A stretch of DNA of 62,527 nt, from the NCBI GenBank assembly GCA_003254885.1, contig QANT01003822.1, positions 1 through 62,527 on the forward strand, given 5' to 3'. The DNA comes from Purshia tridentata (lineage: Eukaryota > Streptophyta > Magnoliopsida > Rosales > Rosaceae). The position numbers and the translations under genes were made by a program. Below are positions 21,412 through 33,234 of the stretch, one piece after another (positions within the stretch are counted from its first letter, which is position 1; each line of letters opens with the position of its first letter). Under the pieces are notes generated by a model, which made no database searches, was not told where the DNA came from, and saw only the letters and a list, made by a program, of their open reading frames with translations.

Positions 21412-22077
21412 TGGTTTGTAGCAAGTTCAAATATTTTTTCTTACCAAGTGCTTACTTTCCTGAACAAAAAGCAGTGCGGTCGATTACTTACAAAATTATC
21501 TAGCACCCAATTGCTTATTAATCACAAGTATGCTCTTAGTCAATAATACATAAATAATTTAATTAGTACATTACAAGTGAGTTTGAAATTTTCTTTGCAG
21601 TAAAATGATCCTAACATACTTTCCCACTAAACAACCGTCCTTGAATTAATTAGACCAAGATACTCACTTAGTTTAAGGCCTCTCAAACTTTTAGTAGGTG
21701 GAAAAATCAAGGGACAAATTAAGGTCCCTTGTCTTCTTCATACGTTGATCATGCTATAAAAGTTGATTACAATCTCTGCCCTACCCTCCTTTCACGGTAT
21801 GAAGAAGAAATTCAGCTAAAGACCAAAAGTAAACAAAACTAAACAACTGTCGAGCATCAAGTGTGCTAATTTTAGGGGCTTTGAGTCTTCGTCATCCATC
21901 AATCATCATCTCAACCCCCTCTGTCAAACACCACTTTTTCATTTTAATTACTTTAAAGATAAAGACACAAAGACTTCAACTAAAGTTTAAGTCTATCAAA
22001 AATTCCAAAAACCATTTTATGACACACTATAAATAAGACCTTCAAGTATTACAACATTGTAAGCACAAACAAAAACC
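21403..22077 (+). promoter_or_regulatory. Promoter P2 of the intact LRR receptor kinase
   Basis: Upstream region with a TATA box TATAAATA at 22028-22035, 43 bp before the ATG. The distal part is shared with the orphan copies P1, P3, P4 and P5 elsewhere in the window. It lacks the ~200-bp block (TAATGTTATTTGTACA...AATTTTATTAATTGAAAT) found in P3 and P5. Confidence 0.75.
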
Positions 22078-25000
22078 ATGACATCCTCAACTTATTATGA
22101 TCAAATATGTTCTCTAGCTTATTGGCTTATCTTCTATGTTCAGCTGATTTCAACGTCGAACTTTGGTTTTGCTTCTGCTACTCCTACTGAAGCAGAGGCT
22201 CTTCTCAAATGGAAAGCCAGCTTTCAAAATCAAACCCACTTCAATCATCTCACCTCATGGACTTACCTTCCTAGTAACAATGCCACCAATTCTTCCACCA
22301 ATCCTAAACCAAATGCAAGCCCATGCATGTGGGCTGGTATTGCATGCGATTCTGCAGGAAGTGTCACCAGGATAAACCTTACCAACTCTGGTTTACAAGG
22401 TACGCTACATGAATTTTATTTTCTGTCCTTCCCTAATCTTGAATATCTTGACCTCAGCATCAATCAACTCTTTGATCCCATCCCACCTCAGATCAGTTCC
22501 CTTTCAAAACTCATTTATCTTGATCTCTCTGAAAATCACTTGTCTGGGAGAATCCCACCAGAAATCGGTCTACTAACAAATCTTACCGGTCTCTCTCTTC
22601 TGGGAAATAAGTTTTCTGGTCCTATCCCACCATCATTAGGTGATCTAACAAATCTTAATGTTCTCTCTCTTTCGGATAATAAGTTTTCTGGTCCTATCCC
22701 ACCAGAAATAGGAAATTTGAAGTTTATGGAGAAAATAAGCTTTTCTAAAAACAATCTTTCTGGTTCAATCCCACCATCATTAGGTGATTTAAGAAATCTT
22801 ACCATTTTGTATCTTTATAGAAATAAGCTTTCTGGAACTATTCCAAAAGAGATATGGAATTTGAAATCTTTGGTAGAACTAAGTTTGAATGACAACTATA
22901 TAACAGGACCTATCCCACCATCATTAGGTGATCTAAGAAATCTTACCATTTTGTTTCTCTATACAAATAAGCTTTCTGGAACTATTCCTAAAGAGATAGG
23001 GAATTTGAAATCTTTGGTGGAACTAGATTTGAGCTACAACTATTTAAAATTTCGTATCCCACCAGAAATAGGAAATTTGAAGTCTCTAGAGAAACTAAAT
23101 CTAGCTGAGAACCAATTCGATGGTTCAATTCCCTTTTCATTTGGTGACTTTAGCAAACTGGAAGGATTATACCTTCGTGGCAACAGACTTTCTGGATCAA
23201 TCCCCCAAAAGATAGGAAATCTCACGAGGTTGAGAAACTTGCACATGGATGATAACCAATTAGTTGGTTATTTGCCCCAAAACCTTTGCCAAGGTGGACA
23301 ACTCACAAACTTTTCAGTAAGCAACAACCATTTGACTGGTCCAATCCCCAAAAGCTTGAAAACCTGCAAGAGCTTATTCAGGTTGCGTCTTGATGGGAAC
23401 AAATTGACAAGCAATATATCTGAAGATTTTGGTGTCTATCCAAATCTTCATTTTATAGATCTAAGTGACAATAACTTATATGGTGCCATCTCACACAATT
23501 GGGGACAGTGCCCACAGTTAACAACCTTACGAATTGGGGGAAACAACCTTACTGGTAGTATACCACCTGAGATGGGCAACATAATCCAAATTCAAGAACT
23601 CAATCTTTCTTCAAATCATTTAGTTGGCATGATCCCAAAAGAGTTTGGGAGATTGACTTCTTTGGTGAAGCTGATTTTGGATGGCAATGAATTATCTGGT
23701 CGTGTACCCTCAGAATTTGGTTCATTGATTAATCTTGAATATCTTGACTTGTCCACAAATAAATTCAATGGTTCAATTCCTAGCATTCTAGGTGACATGG
23801 TAAAATTAGTCTACTTGAATTTGAGCAACAACAAGTTCAATCTTGAAATTCCATTTCAGTTGGAGAAGTTAGTTCACTTGTCCCAACTAGATTTAAGTCA
23901 TAACTCACTTGACGGCAAGATACCATCAGCAATGAGCAGTATGGTGAGTTTGGAGATGCTCAATCTTTCCCACAATAATCTTTCTGGTTTCATTCCAACA
24001 AGTTTTGGAGGCATGCACGGCTTGTCCAATGTTGTCATATCCTACAATGACTTGGAAGGTCCCCTTCCCAATATTAGCGCATTTAAAGATGCTCCTCCAG
24101 AAGCATTACAAGGGAACAAAGGATTGTGTGGCAACGTCGGAGCTTTACAACCCTGCAAACATGGCACAAGAAAGGGAAAGAACGATAAACTCAAATTTGA
24201 AGTCACACTTTCTCTTGTGGCAGCACTTTTACTTGTATCTACTATATTTACAATTGCCTTTGTAGTAGAAAGAAAAAAGAAGCAGCAACATCTAGAGCAA
24301 AACATCAGGCATGACGAGGTTTCCTTTTCAGTATTAAATTTTGATGGAAAAACGATGTATGAGGAAATCATAAGGGCAACTGAGGATTTTGATTCTAAAT
24401 ATTGCATTGGGAAGGGAGGACATGGAAGCATCTTCAGAGCAAATTTTTCATCCACCAACATAGTTGCAGTGAAGAAACTCCATCAGCTATGCAATGGTGA
24501 AAAGAATTTTCAAAAGGAATTCTTGAATGAAATAAGGACACTAACAGAGATACGACATCGAAACATTGTGAAGCTTTATGGTTTTTGTTCCCATAAACGA
24601 CACTCATTTTTGGTGTATGAGTATCTAGAAAAGGGTAGCTTGGCAAAAATATTAAGCAAAGATGATGAAGCTAAAGAATTGGGGTGGAGTAAAAGAGTGA
24701 ATATTGTGAAAGGTGTAGCACATGGCTTGTGTTACATGCACCACGATTGCTTGCCACCAATTGTGCATCGAGACATATCAAGCAAGAACATTTTGGTGGA
24801 TTTTGAATATGAGGGCTGTGTTTCGGACTTTGGTACTGCTAAGTTTTTGAACCCAGACTCAACTAATTGGACTGCCGTTGCAGGCACTTATGGATATGTG
24901 GCACCAGGTAATATTGTGATTTTACGTTTTTTACATTAGTGTATATATATATACAAGTACCTTCCATTGTGGGATCCTACATTTAAGCTTATTTATGGGA

Positions 25001-25934
25001 TCCCTCATCGGCACACTACACATTGTATTTCGATAATCGAAACTATCTACTTTTTTAGTCTCCCTTGAAAGATCATACTTGAAAAAAATTAGATTAATCG
25101 AAGATCATTTGACCATTGATTAAATGATCACAATTTCAAGTGTTTATCGAAATATTTTGTTCGTCTATTTATTCGATCAAAGTTTGATGGCTTAAAGGTT
25201 TTTGATTTCCTTAATTTTTGCAAGGATGATCTTTGAATAAACTTAAAAATTAGACGGTTCAGATCATTTAAATACCTTATGGAATGGGTCCCCATGAGAA
25301 ACTCATAAATATGGAATCCCACACTTGAAGGGGCCCGTAACTATATAACACATTTTATGCTTTTATTTTTATGCCAATATTTCGTGGTTGGGATAAGGTT
25401 CATTAAGGATAAACTTGTTTCACCTCTAATTAATATATGATAGCAAGATTCTATTTATTTCTTTAAAGTTTATCAAATAGTTATACGTACATACTAACAT
25501 GGCAATACTATGAGGTTTTTGTCTAAGCAGAGCTTGCATATACAATGGAAGTGACTGAGAAATGCGATGTGTATAGCTTTGGAGTAGTAACATTTGAAAT
25601 AATTTTGGGAAGGCATCCGGGAGATCTTCTCTCATCTTTAGCATCAGGATCGTCGTCGTCGTCATCCTCGTTATCTTCATCTACATTACCAGCCCATCAA
25701 ATCCCAATTGTGGATTTTTTCGACCAACGCATTTCCCCTCCTACACATCAAGAAGCAGGAGAAGTGCTCTCTCTTATGAAGACAGCATTTGCCTGCTTGA
25801 ATGCCAGTTCGCAATCCCGTCCAACAATGAAACAAGTTTCTCAACACTTCTCAACTCAAAGGCTGCATTTGCCAAAGCCATTGCGTATGTTAACATTTGG
25901 TGAATTGCTAGCTCTCCATGGTTTGACTACCTGA
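22078..25934 (+). CDS. MIK2-like LRR receptor-like kinase, intact (exons 22078-24907, 25531-25934)
   Basis: A plasma-membrane receptor kinase of LRR subfamily XII/XI-like type, closest by eye to MDIS1-interacting receptor kinase 2 (MIK2), which senses peptides or cell-wall cues. The predicted product is 1077 aa. It has a signal peptide (residues 1 to about 30), LRRNT_2 with [11 protein letters not shown], 24 LRRs of LxxLxLxxNxLxGxIPxxIG type, a C-cap [12 protein letters not shown], and a membrane helix at about 708-730. The kinase has a glycine-rich loop IGKGGHGS (about 773), VAVKK lysine (about 797), HRD in [10 protein letters not shown] (about 896), DFG (about 916) and APE rebuilt across the splice site. 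It is an RD kinase with all catalytic residues present. The single phase-1 intron (24908-25530, GT/AG) sits at the APE codon, as in relatives, and carries a MITE. The ATG lies 43 bp after a TATA box. No lesion seen. Confidence 0.93.
24954..25344. mobile_element. Foldback MITE, family M1, in the receptor-kinase intron
   Basis: About 390 bp with long imperfect terminal inverted repeats (start CCATTGTGGGATCC, end GGAATCCCACACTTGAAGG), flanked by TA runs (TATATATATATA on the left, CTATATAAC on the right). The equivalent intron of the pseudogene at 49014-49267 is about 250 bp and lacks it, so insertion followed duplication. Two more copies lie at 61067-61450 and 61480-61875. Confidence 0.85.
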
Positions 25935-26060
25935 AGAATGTTCTTCCTTCCAATATACATATTTTACTTTGTGTGAGTCTTCTTCATAGAAGGAAGGTTC
26001 TTCTTAGACGTTTTCTTATTGTAATCTATTTCATGCACTTGTGTGCTATGGCTCTTGTAT

Positions 26061-26066
26061 AATAAA
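26061..26066 (+). terminator. Likely poly(A) signal of the receptor kinase
   Basis: AATAAA 127 bp after the stop codon, followed by T-rich sequence. A second AATAAAAA lies at about 26082. Confidence 0.5.
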
Positions 26067-26368
26067 TGTAGGATGCCTCAATAATAAAAATTTTTATTTT
26101 GCCTTGTGAGAAATTTAAGACTTCTTTTTGTATAATGGTCATGATATATTATATATACAATGCATTCTAATATGGCTATATGTTATATGCAAAACGGCAA
26201 AGCCATATATATAGAAACCAAGGGTTATAAACTCAGATACAACACAGTACTCAAACACAAACACATGCATTCACGGTTTCAATTTTCTTAAAAAAGAGAG
26301 AATTAAAAGTGAAAGTGACGTTTTCAACCCTTCAAGTCGTTAATCAAGTTTCTTCTACACAATATGAA

Positions 26369-27232
26369 GCAAAGATGATGAAGCTAAATAATTGAGGTGG
26401 AGTAAAAGAGTGGATATTGTGAAAGCTGTAGCTCATGGCTTGTTACATGCACACATTTTGGTGGATTCTGAATATGAGGCTGTGTTACGGACTTTGGTAC
26501 TGCTAAGTTTTTGAATCCAAACTCAACTAATTGGACTATCTTTGAAGGCACATACGGATATGCGGCACTAGGTAATATTGTGGTTTTATGCTTTTTATAT
26601 TAGTATATATTTAACACATTTTATGCTTTAATTTCTTTTTACAAATGATTCTTTTCCATGGTTAGGATGAGGTTAATTAAGGATAAACTTGTTACACCTA
26701 ATTAATCTTTGATAGCATGATACGATTAATTTCTTTAAACTTTCATCAAATAGTTACATAGCTACATATATACACACACACTAACATGGCACTGATATAT
26801 GAGAATTTTTTTTTCTAAGCAAAGCTTGCATATACAATGGAAGTGACTGAGAAATGCGATGTGTATAGTTTTGGAGTGGTAATATTGGAAATAATTTAGG
26901 GAAGGCATTCGGGAGATTTTCTCTCATCTTTAGCATCAGAGTCATCATTATCATCATCCTTGTTATCTTCATCTGCATTACCAGCCCATTAAATCCCAAT
27001 TGTGGAGTTTTTGGACCAACGCATTTCCCCTACACATGAAGAAGCCAGCGAAGTTCTCTTATTTGTGAACCAGCATTTGCCTATTTGGATGCTAGTTCGC
27101 AATCTCATCCAACAATGAAATAAGTTTCTCAACACTTCACATCTCAGAGGTTGAATTTGTCAAAGTCATATTGCACTTAATAACATTTGGTGAATTGCTA
27201 GCCGGTTCTCCGTGGTTTGACTACCTAAGGAA
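26369..27232 (+). pseudogene. Truncated receptor-kinase pseudogene (kinase C-terminus only)
   Basis: Starts abruptly at the sequence for SKDDEAK of the kinase domain. It has a deletion that removes the HRD loop region (GLL joined to HILVDSEYE), TAA in place of a sense codon near 26388, an intron equivalent (about 26572-26820), and exon 2 with further stops (TTT/TAG near 26897, TAA at about 26990). It is followed by its own copy of the 3' flank. The upstream LRR part is missing; 25940-26360 is 3' flank of the intact gene, repeated at 27230-27660. This indicates unequal tandem duplication. Confidence 0.9.
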
Positions 27233-27892
27233 TGTGCTTTTTGCCTATACACATTTCACATTGTGTGAGTCTTCATCATAGCTAGAAGGAAGGTTCTTCT
27301 TAGACATTTTCTTATTGTAATCTATTTCATGCACTTGTGTGCTATTGGATAATGCATGTAGGATGCCTCAATGATAAAAGTTTACTTTTTCCTTCTGAGA
27401 AATGTAAAGTATAAAACAATGGCTTCTTTTTTTATAATGGTCTGATATATTTTATATCCAGTGCATTCTTATATTCCTATATATATATTATATGCAAAAC
27501 AACACAGCCATATATATAGAAACTAATGGTCATAAACTCATATAAAACACAGTACTCATATACAAACACAGCCATTCTCGGTTTCAATTTTCTTAAAAAG
27601 AAGGAGATTCAAAAAGTAAAAGTGACGATGTGAACCCTTCAAGTCCCTAAACAAGTTCCTTCTGCATCCGAATTAAGATTGTGAGCAACTCAAAAAGGAC
27701 TTCAAATGTTCCTTCTTCAAATGTGTTCTCATAAAGTACATGTGTTGACTATCTATTGAGTTCGGACAAGTCTATAAAAGGAATTTTATCCCCAAAAAAA
27801 AATAAATAAATAAATAAATTGCAATAACTTGAAGTGGTAACTAAAACTAGCGACTGTTCATGTCAATGTGCCGCCTAAGGTGCAACAGTAGT
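27233..27892. other. 3' flank copy of the receptor-kinase duplication
   Basis: 27290-27660 repeats 25985-26360 (GAAGGAAGGTTCTTCTTAGA, TGCATTCT, GGTTTCAATTTTCTTAAAAA and others). Beyond 27660 there is an (AAAT)n run near 27797-27820, and nothing else recognised until the RNase H fragment. Confidence 0.7.
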
Positions 27893-28032
27893 GGCGGCAA
27901 GAAAGGGCGCCTAAGCCACCACCAAGTACTTTAAAAGTTAATGTTGATTGTGCTTTCTTGTCATGCCCCAAATCTAAAATATACCTATATATCTCAAATT
28001 TAGGTGTGAATCACATCCTGATCGAAGTAAAT

Positions 28033-29115
28033 TAGGCCTCACCAAAAAGCCCAAGGCCCGAAGCCCACCTGAAGCTCGCCTGACCTATTGGGCCCGAAGC
28101 CCAATTAGGCCCGAAAATTGGGCTGGCCCGGCCCGGCCCGAAAGTCTCTTGGGCGGGCTTTGGGCCATCCCCTTGAAGCCTAAGGCCTGCCTGAAGCCTG
28201 GCCCTCTTAGGCCCGCCTAAAGCCCGACCCAAAGCCCGAATTAGGCCCGAATTTTAATTTTTATAATAAGTTATATAATTATATAACTAAATATATATAA
28301 CATAGATATTTATATATATAATTATATATAACTATAATTACAAATTTACATATGTAACGTACTTATGTATTAATTGCATAAATCTAAAATTCATATGAAT
28401 TATGTATTATGTAATCAACTAATCAATTATCCAATTGAAAATATGAAACCCAATTACTGTTAAATTAGTCAATTAATCAATTGAACGTTGAAATCTCAAT
28501 TAGATCAATTGAAACCCCAATTACCCAATTGAAAACCCAATTATACCTAAATTAGTCAATTATCCAATTGAAACCCAAATTTAAAGTTAAAACCTCAATT
28601 ATACTAAATATAATGTATTAATTATTCAATTACCTAATTGAAACCCCCATTACTCATAAATTAGTCAATTACCCAATTAAAACCCCAATTAGGCATATGT
28701 TGTAATTTTGTATGGGATTAATCAGTGAAATATAAAATTGTTGTTAGTTTTCCATTTTGTGAATTAACTCTATGTCCAATGATTTGTAATATGTATGAAC
28801 TTGTTAAGTTTAGACTAAATTAAATATCCAAATGGGTTAAATTAAATATTTAAATTTTTTTCTTAAGTTGTATTTGATGCTCAAGTAATAAGCACAAAAA
28901 ATAAGCCAAAAAAGCCCAAAGCCCGTTTGGGCCTAGCCCGACTCGGCCCAAAAGCCCGCAAGGCCTAAGCCCGATGGGCGGGCCTCGGGCTTGTTCATTG
29001 AAGCCCAAGCCCGGCCTGGCCCGGCCCGAAAGCCTTATTGGGCTCCTTTAATCTAAGCCCGAGCCCGGCCCGAGCTTGAAAAATTTGGCCCGGCCCGGCC
29101 TATTGCCGACCCCTA
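28033..29115. mobile_element. hAT-type non-autonomous element with 8-bp TSD
   Basis: 1083 bp flanked by identical AAGTAAAT at 28025-28032 and 29116-29123. Termini are TAGGCCTCACCAA and, on the other strand, TAGGGGTCGGCAA (9 of 13 bases match). The second is a well-known plant hAT-type terminus. Both ends are packed with GCCCGGCCCG words, while the middle (28380-28700) is AT-rich with repeated CAATTGAAACCCCAATTA-like units. No transposase. Confidence 0.85.
28400..28700. repeat. Degenerate tandem repeat inside the hAT-type element
   Basis: Repeated words AATTAGTCAATTA, CCCAATTGAAACCCC and AATTGAAAAC at irregular 20-45 bp spacing. Confidence 0.6.
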
Positions 29116-31244
29116 AAGTAAATTAATTAACTCCAACCAAAATGTGATATATACTATCGTAGATTAAATTAATTTGGCCTAGAAATTAAAACAGAATTCT
29201 TAAATAAGTCAATGTAAACTATTATTTTATATCAAAGTAGGTAGGTTCCAAATTATAGGGTAATTGATTATTGAAATACATTTATTTGCTACTAATAGTG
29301 GAATAATAAGCACAGCAATTTCCTAGGCACCACTTGATGTTCCTTCTTGAAATTAGCACCTGCACAAGTCTGTTAACAGTGTGAGCTTTAAAGCTCAGTA
29401 GGGGCTTTTTGTTCCTCATGGACAACTATTACACTTGATCAACATTTAATAAAATAGTAAATAATCACTGTCAATCATGCGTGCAAAGATGAACAATGCA
29501 TGTACTCACTCCTTATCTATTCCTGTTGACACACACAAAAGACAAATAGGCCTACACGTCCCATATCGTGCATCTTACCACTATGGCCCCGAATGTCCCA
29601 TGTATGAACCAACGCCCGTCCATCCCTTAACCCCAGATATTTTAAATATTGTTCTTTCCACTTTTCCTTCAACAATCATGAGATTACCAGGTACATCTTC
29701 CTTTCTCCTGAGTATCTCCAATAAATCACAAGATCACCAGGTATATCTCCTTTTCTCCTCGGTGTCTCAATTAATCGTTTTCTTAACACTGTTCACAAGC
29801 ACACTTTTCTCATGCACTTTTGATTATGCATGTAATGCCATAATCAGTAATTAAAATTATATGATCATCCCCACAAATATATCTTCAATATCAGGATAAA
29901 TGATAAACGATAAAATAGTAATAAACATCAAGCCATATAATTTCACAATTAATTTTATAAGCAGTAATAAAGATTGAACAATGATAATGAGAAAATAACC
30001 ATAATAATTGAACTAACAAGAATGAGAACAGTTTGGATTGAATAAAATAGAATATATCACACAAAGATTATACCAATGAATGATATATATAATTATATAG
30101 TCCAGTCATTGGGTATGACCTACCTTAATTTCTTAAAGGGTTCTTTCTCGGTTCGTTTCCACGTGCCCGAAACTATAACAATTCAATATTTTATAGTTTA
30201 GATACAATATAACAATATTTAGTTTAATTTCACTCTCTTCTTAAGAAGAGTATAACTCAAACTCTAACTTATAGGTGTCCGATTGACTTAAAATTAGTAC
30301 CATTAGACTCGTAATGAAAAATATAGTTACAATATTCAATATTGGACCAAAAATGTTGCCGAAACCAGCCGCAAGTGCGGTCACCTGCCGGCAGTGCGTG
30401 TGATGGTGGCTGGTAGTCACTATTCATCTTCAAAACAGTCCATGTTTTCCAGTTTTTATCTCAAATTTGGCTTAACGTTTAAGCTATCAAACCTTCATCA
30501 AATTATGTAAACTTATACTTGTTTTAAAGATCTGCATTATTTCTTTATAATTATATAAGATTTGTTCAAAACGGAGCTAGAAAACTCGAGATAAATGACC
30601 ACAAAGTAAACTACCCGAACTGTCATTTTTCCAAAAATTTTCCAGATTTTTCTTCAACTTTCAACCTCATTTTGATACCTCAAAACTTGATGAAATTTAG
30701 CAATCTTATACTCATTTTAAAGCTTGTATCACCATCTTTACAACATATAAAGATCTTTCAAAATGAGTGGTTAAAACTCTAGTTATAAGTCTCGAAAGGA
30801 AGCCATATAAAACAGTGAATTTTCTGAGAAAATTTTCAGATTTTTCAAGTTTCTTTGTTTTTTATTTTCTTTCAATTTTAAACCACAAAACAAGTTTCTA
30901 GGACTATAATAAGATGATTTAAGAGTTATTTTCATTTTACAACATAAAACAAAGGTTTGTAATTGAAAGTTTAAAACTCAAATTTAACAAAATTTGATAA
31001 GGACACCCATGCCTCGATGGGTTTCTTGAGTTCACCTTTCTTTCTAACTCTTCCCATGTCTCCATGGGTTTCTTGAGCTCACCTTTCTTTCTAACCTCTT
31101 GAGTTCTATAGAGGCTAAAACCTGTGAATTCCTACAGTAAAGAAAAACAACAGATGACTAAAAGATGTTAGTTTAATCAAAGTTTAAACAACTAAGAAGG
31201 ATAAAGTTTAAAATTTAACTCTAACCTTCTTAAGTTTTCCTTTC

Positions 31245-31380
31245 TTCTTCCATGCCCTTTTCTCTAGCTCTCTCCTTCTTCTTTCTTCTCTCTTCTCTCT
31301 TTCTCTCTTTCTCTTTTTCTCTCTTTCTCTCTTTCTTTCTTTCTCTCTCTTTCTCTCTCTATTCTTCTTTCTTTCATTGG
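31245..31380 (+). repeat. Pyrimidine (CT/CTTT) microsatellite
   Basis: Nearly pure C/T with CTTTCTCT units, inside the long LTR-like element. Reading frames here are composition artefacts. Confidence 0.85.
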
Positions 31381-31483
31381 TTGCTTAAGAGTGCTCATCA
31401 CTCACACAACCTCTCTATTTATAGCCAACTTCTTGGTTCAAGTAACTGTTTAGTTGGCTCCTCTAGTTATGTCTTTGTAATGG

Positions 31484-31550
31484 CTAGTCATTACTTAAGG
31501 TGGTGACTCATTACTTAAGGTGGTGACTCATTACTTAAGGTAATGACTCA
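31484..31550 (+). repeat. Tandem repeat, ~3 x 21 bp
   Basis: Three copies of CATTACTTAAGGTGGTGACT with one variant (GTAATGACT) in the last. Confidence 0.85.
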
Positions 31551-33234
31551 TGCCTTTATAATCAATACTAGTGGTGACTCACTCTTTTAAAACCAATCCT
31601 CACCATTGATCATAGATTCTAGTAGTGTAGAAGGTAATGACTCATACCTTTCTTTCACTAATTACAAGCTCACACACAAACACACAAAACCAATGAGAAA
31701 CTAAGCCATCTAAAAACATCCAAGTGTAGAAGTTGCCTTCTATGTATCTAGCCATCAAACACACATATATATATATATATATATATTTTTCTTTATTTAT
31801 TTAGTTGGGCTTTTTACTCATTTAAAACACCTCTTTACTTGGGCTAAAGAGTATAGTCCAAAGTTAAGATTTTAGCCTATAACTAAATTTATTTTATTAT
31901 TATTATTATTATATAGATATATATATATTTTTAGGGATATTACATTTTCATCCTAGTTTGAGTGTGAGTGCTGCTAGAGTTATTATCCATGACGCTGATG
32001 GAGAGGTTGTGGTGGCAATGGCCCTTACTTTTGTTAGTGTTGCAAGTGAAAAATATCGCATATCGTACTGTATAATACTGATTGGTACTATAAGCGGTAT
32101 TGATAATTATATCATACCATACTGCATAAATATAGCTTTGAAACAGCTCCCCAAATTCAATACCGTCGATATACCGTACAGTAGCACATATATATACATT
32201 TTTTTATTATTATTAATATTTTTACATACATGACGAAATCCTAGGCATTGGGTTAGAAAAAACTCAGCACTTTCAGACCTTTTTTTCAATCTCTCTATCT
32301 CTTATTTAGTCCATTTTCTAAAACCCTATCACTTAGTCTGTCTCTCTCCGAGATTTGATTCCATCCTCCACCATCAATCCATCATCTCCACCATTTCTGA
32401 CTTTGAACCACCACCAGTCCACCATGAACTCCACCCTAAACCACCTCTCCATCTCCATCTCTCTATCTCTCTCTCTTAATCTCTCCTTCTTAAGTTTTTG
32501 GTTGTCTCGCTGTCTATTTTTGTCTAACTCTCAAGTCTAAGCAGTCACCACTAGTCCACCATCGTCGCAAGCTCACAGGTAATGGGGGTTTAATTAGAGT
32601 TTTAATTAGGGTTCGAATTAGGGCTTGATTAAGGTTATTTTAGGGTTTATGTAGGGATTTCATCTTGGTTTTTTTTAAGGTATTTGCTTATGGATTTAAG
32701 TAGGGTAATTGGGGATTTCTAACTAGAGTTTTGAACTAGAGATTTAAGGGTATTGGGGGTTTTTGATTGGGGTATTAATTAAGTTTCTAATTAGGGTTTT
32801 AATTGTATTTCTTATCAACTAAATTTATGCCTTTTTTCTCTTGGCCAAAAAAAATTTATGCCTTTTTTCTATTTCACATTCTTGGGTTAAGGATTTGTGC
32901 ATTTTTCACTTGTGTTGCTTGATTGCTGTGCAAAGGCGGCCAGTAAGTTTTCTCACTTTTTTGTGACTGTTCGGGTAAGTCCATAAGTCTTTTTCACGTA
33001 TTTCTGAGTTCAGAGATATTTTTAATTAATTTTTCAAAGTTTGTAAAAATAAGAAAATAGAAAAATCTAAAAATAAAAGAAAATATGTGACACTTGGCTC
33101 ACATCCAGCATGCCACATCAACGGTTAATGGCTTGGCAGACGGAAAAGCTGACAGAGGTACCTAAAAGTCAACAAATGATAGTTGAGGTAGCTCTGTGCA
33201 TCTTTTTTTAATTGGGTACCTAAGTAAAAGATGG

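Larger units (their letters stand above)
27959..31944 (+). mobile_element. Long LTR-like element (probable solo LTR), ~4 kb with nested MITE
   Basis: Begins TGTCATGCCCCAAATC and ends TTTAGGGATATTACA, the same terminal style as the elements at 33503 and 41314. It lies exactly at a break in the RNase H fragment. Flanks are TTTCT on the left and TTTTC on the right, compatible with a worn 5-bp duplication in GTGCTTTTCATCC. Without the nested hAT-type MITE it would be about 2.9 kb. The interior has no retrotransposon protein, only AT-rich sequence, a CT-rich microsatellite (31245-31380), a TA run (31760-31785) and a 21-bp tandem repeat. Solo LTR is the simplest reading; a large non-autonomous element is the alternative. 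Confidence 0.65.

Noticed and set aside
28032..28232. Minus-strand Gly/Pro/Ala-rich frame
   Set aside because: Produced by GCCCGGCCCG repeats at the end of the hAT-type element.
29477..29854. 125-codon plus frame with PVDTHKRQIGLHVPY
   Set aside because: Lies inside the long LTR-like element, has no recognisable domain, and the codon pattern degrades into Ser/Leu/Phe-rich sequence.
31252..31506. 84-codon Ser/Phe/Leu frame resembling membrane segments
   Set aside because: Translation of a CT microsatellite.
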